Assembly (NCBI GenBank): GCA_947589525.1
Contig: CANQAW010000066.1
Coordinates: 1 to 8,470, forward strand
DNA length: 8,470 bases
From: Candidatus Gastranaerophilales bacterium
GTDB lineage: Bacteria > Cyanobacteriota > Vampirovibrionia > Gastranaerophilales > Gastranaerophilaceae
Reading direction: 5' to 3'
The notes under the pieces were generated by a model. It was not told the DNA's origin. It did not search any database and worked only from the letters and a program-made list of their open reading frames with translations. The position numbers and the translations under genes are program-made. Of the stretch, positions 8,220-8,470 are shown one piece after another. Each line of letters begins with the position of its first letter. Within the stretch, counting starts at the first letter, position 1.

Positions 8220-8250
8220 GTGGTGCGATGCACCCAACGAGCAAAATGCG
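8210..8250. repeat. Hairpin unit 1 of the post-groEL series
   Basis: AAAGCGA (8210-8216) leads into GTTG-T-GGTGC (8217-8226), loop GAT, and GCACC-CAAC (8230-8238), a 9-pair stem with one bulged T, followed by GAGCAAAATGCG (8239-8250). The order GCGA, hairpin, GAGCAAAA, GCG matches units 2 and 3 although the stem sequence differs. It overlaps the hairpin at 8201-8219, so the two folds compete. Confidence 0.5.
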
Positions 8251-8314
8251 AGCAAAGGTGTGTGACAAAAACGGCGAAAGCGAGAGCTTTTGACGTTTGA
8301 GAAACCTTACCCAA

Positions 8315-8355
8315 GCGACGTGGAAATCTTTGATTTCCTCAGGAGCAAAACAGCG
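8315..8355. repeat. Hairpin unit 2 of the post-groEL series
   Basis: GCGACGT (8315-8321), then GGAAATC (8322-8328), loop TTT, GATTTCC (8332-8338), then TCAGGAGCAAAACAGCG (8339-8355). The stem is perfect over 7 pairs. Both flanks are shared with unit 3 (8414-8466): the left flank exactly, the right flank with one difference in 17 bases. Confidence 0.7.
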
Positions 8356-8369
8356 TAAGCCAGAGTGAA

Positions 8370-8399
8370 GTTAAGCCAAGCGATGAGCTTGGCTTTAAC
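8370..8399. repeat. Long hairpin between units 2 and 3
   Basis: GTTAAGCCAAGC (8370-8381) pairs with GCTTGGCTTTAAC (8387-8399) around loop GATGA, 12 pairs with one bulged base. It is the longest stem in the post-groEL region. It contains AAGCGATGAGC, which recalls the GCGA...GAGC words of the other units, but lacks their full flanks. Confidence 0.65.
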
Positions 8400-8413
8400 G
8401 TAACTATTGATAG

Positions 8414-8466
8414 GCGACGTTTCAAATTCTTGCCCGAAGGGCGAATTTGTCAGGAGCAAAAAAGCG
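8414..8466. repeat. Hairpin unit 3 of the post-groEL series, at the right edge
   Basis: GCGACGT (8414-8420) precedes an outer stem CAAATTC (8423-8429) / GAATTTG (8443-8449), a TT bulge, and an inner stem GCCC (8432-8435) / GGGC (8439-8442) with loop GAA; then TCAGGAGCAAAAAAGCG (8450-8466). Flanks match unit 2 while the stem sequence is entirely different yet still self-complementary. The window ends 4 bases later. Confidence 0.7.
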
Positions 8467-8470
8467 CAAA

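Larger units (their letters stand above)
8199..8470. other. Structured non-coding region after groEL, running off the right edge
   Basis: 272 bases with no credible gene on either strand; an open frame that enters from groEL on the complement is a shadow. Its GC content is clearly higher than the AT-rich spacers elsewhere in the window. It holds at least five short inverted repeats, described separately, and repeated words such as GCGA, GAGCAAAA and TCAGGAGCAAAA. None of the hairpins is followed by a T run on the plus strand, so no intrinsic terminator for groESL is evident here. The element may continue past the window. Confidence 0.7.

Noticed and set aside
8210..8466. CRISPR-like pattern of repeated words with different sequences between them
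   Set aside because: Repeated words are short, spacing is irregular, and the intervening sequences are themselves palindromic hairpins; there are only two close copies and no cas gene in the window.

Overview
The window is AT-rich bacterial chromosome with ordinary housekeeping genes and compact, mostly leaderless-looking spacing. No phage, insertion sequence, tRNA, rRNA or CRISPR array is visible. The low GC content, the mix of genes with and without Shine-Dalgarno sites, and the style of the uncharacterised membrane protein make me lean towards the non-photosynthetic Cyanobacteriota (Gastranaerophilales/Melainabacteria). This is a weak inference from memory; another low-GC lineage is possible.

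Layout. Bases 1-3834 carry a leftward cluster, read from right to left: an nrnA-type DHH phosphoesterase, a YihY/BrkB membrane protein, a family 3 glycoside hydrolase of the beta-N-acetylhexosaminidase type, and phosphoglycerate kinase, which is cut by the left edge. The first three are packed with a 2-base gap and an apparent overlap, so they probably form one operon; pgk follows after 61 bases with its own strong ribosome binding site. A 34-base divergent gap separates this cluster from a rightward CaCA-type cation exchanger (3869-4891). That gene converges with a leftward, unrecognised membrane protein (4901-5932). From 6069 the strand is rightward, with groES and groEL, followed by 272 bases of structured non-coding DNA to the right edge.

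The genes do not form one pathway. They cover glycolysis (pgk), cell-wall sugar hydrolysis (GH3), small-RNA or nucleotide turnover (nrnA), ion transport and protein folding (groESL).

No new defence or mobile system is evident. The points most worth a second look are: a series of modular hairpin units sharing flanking sequence after groEL, with a related sequence at the groES stop codon; a perfect 19-base inverted repeat splitting groES from groEL; an internally duplicated membrane protein; a cation exchanger whose predicted ion-binding residues are altered; and a GH3 gene whose likely signal peptide lies upstream of any standard start codon.
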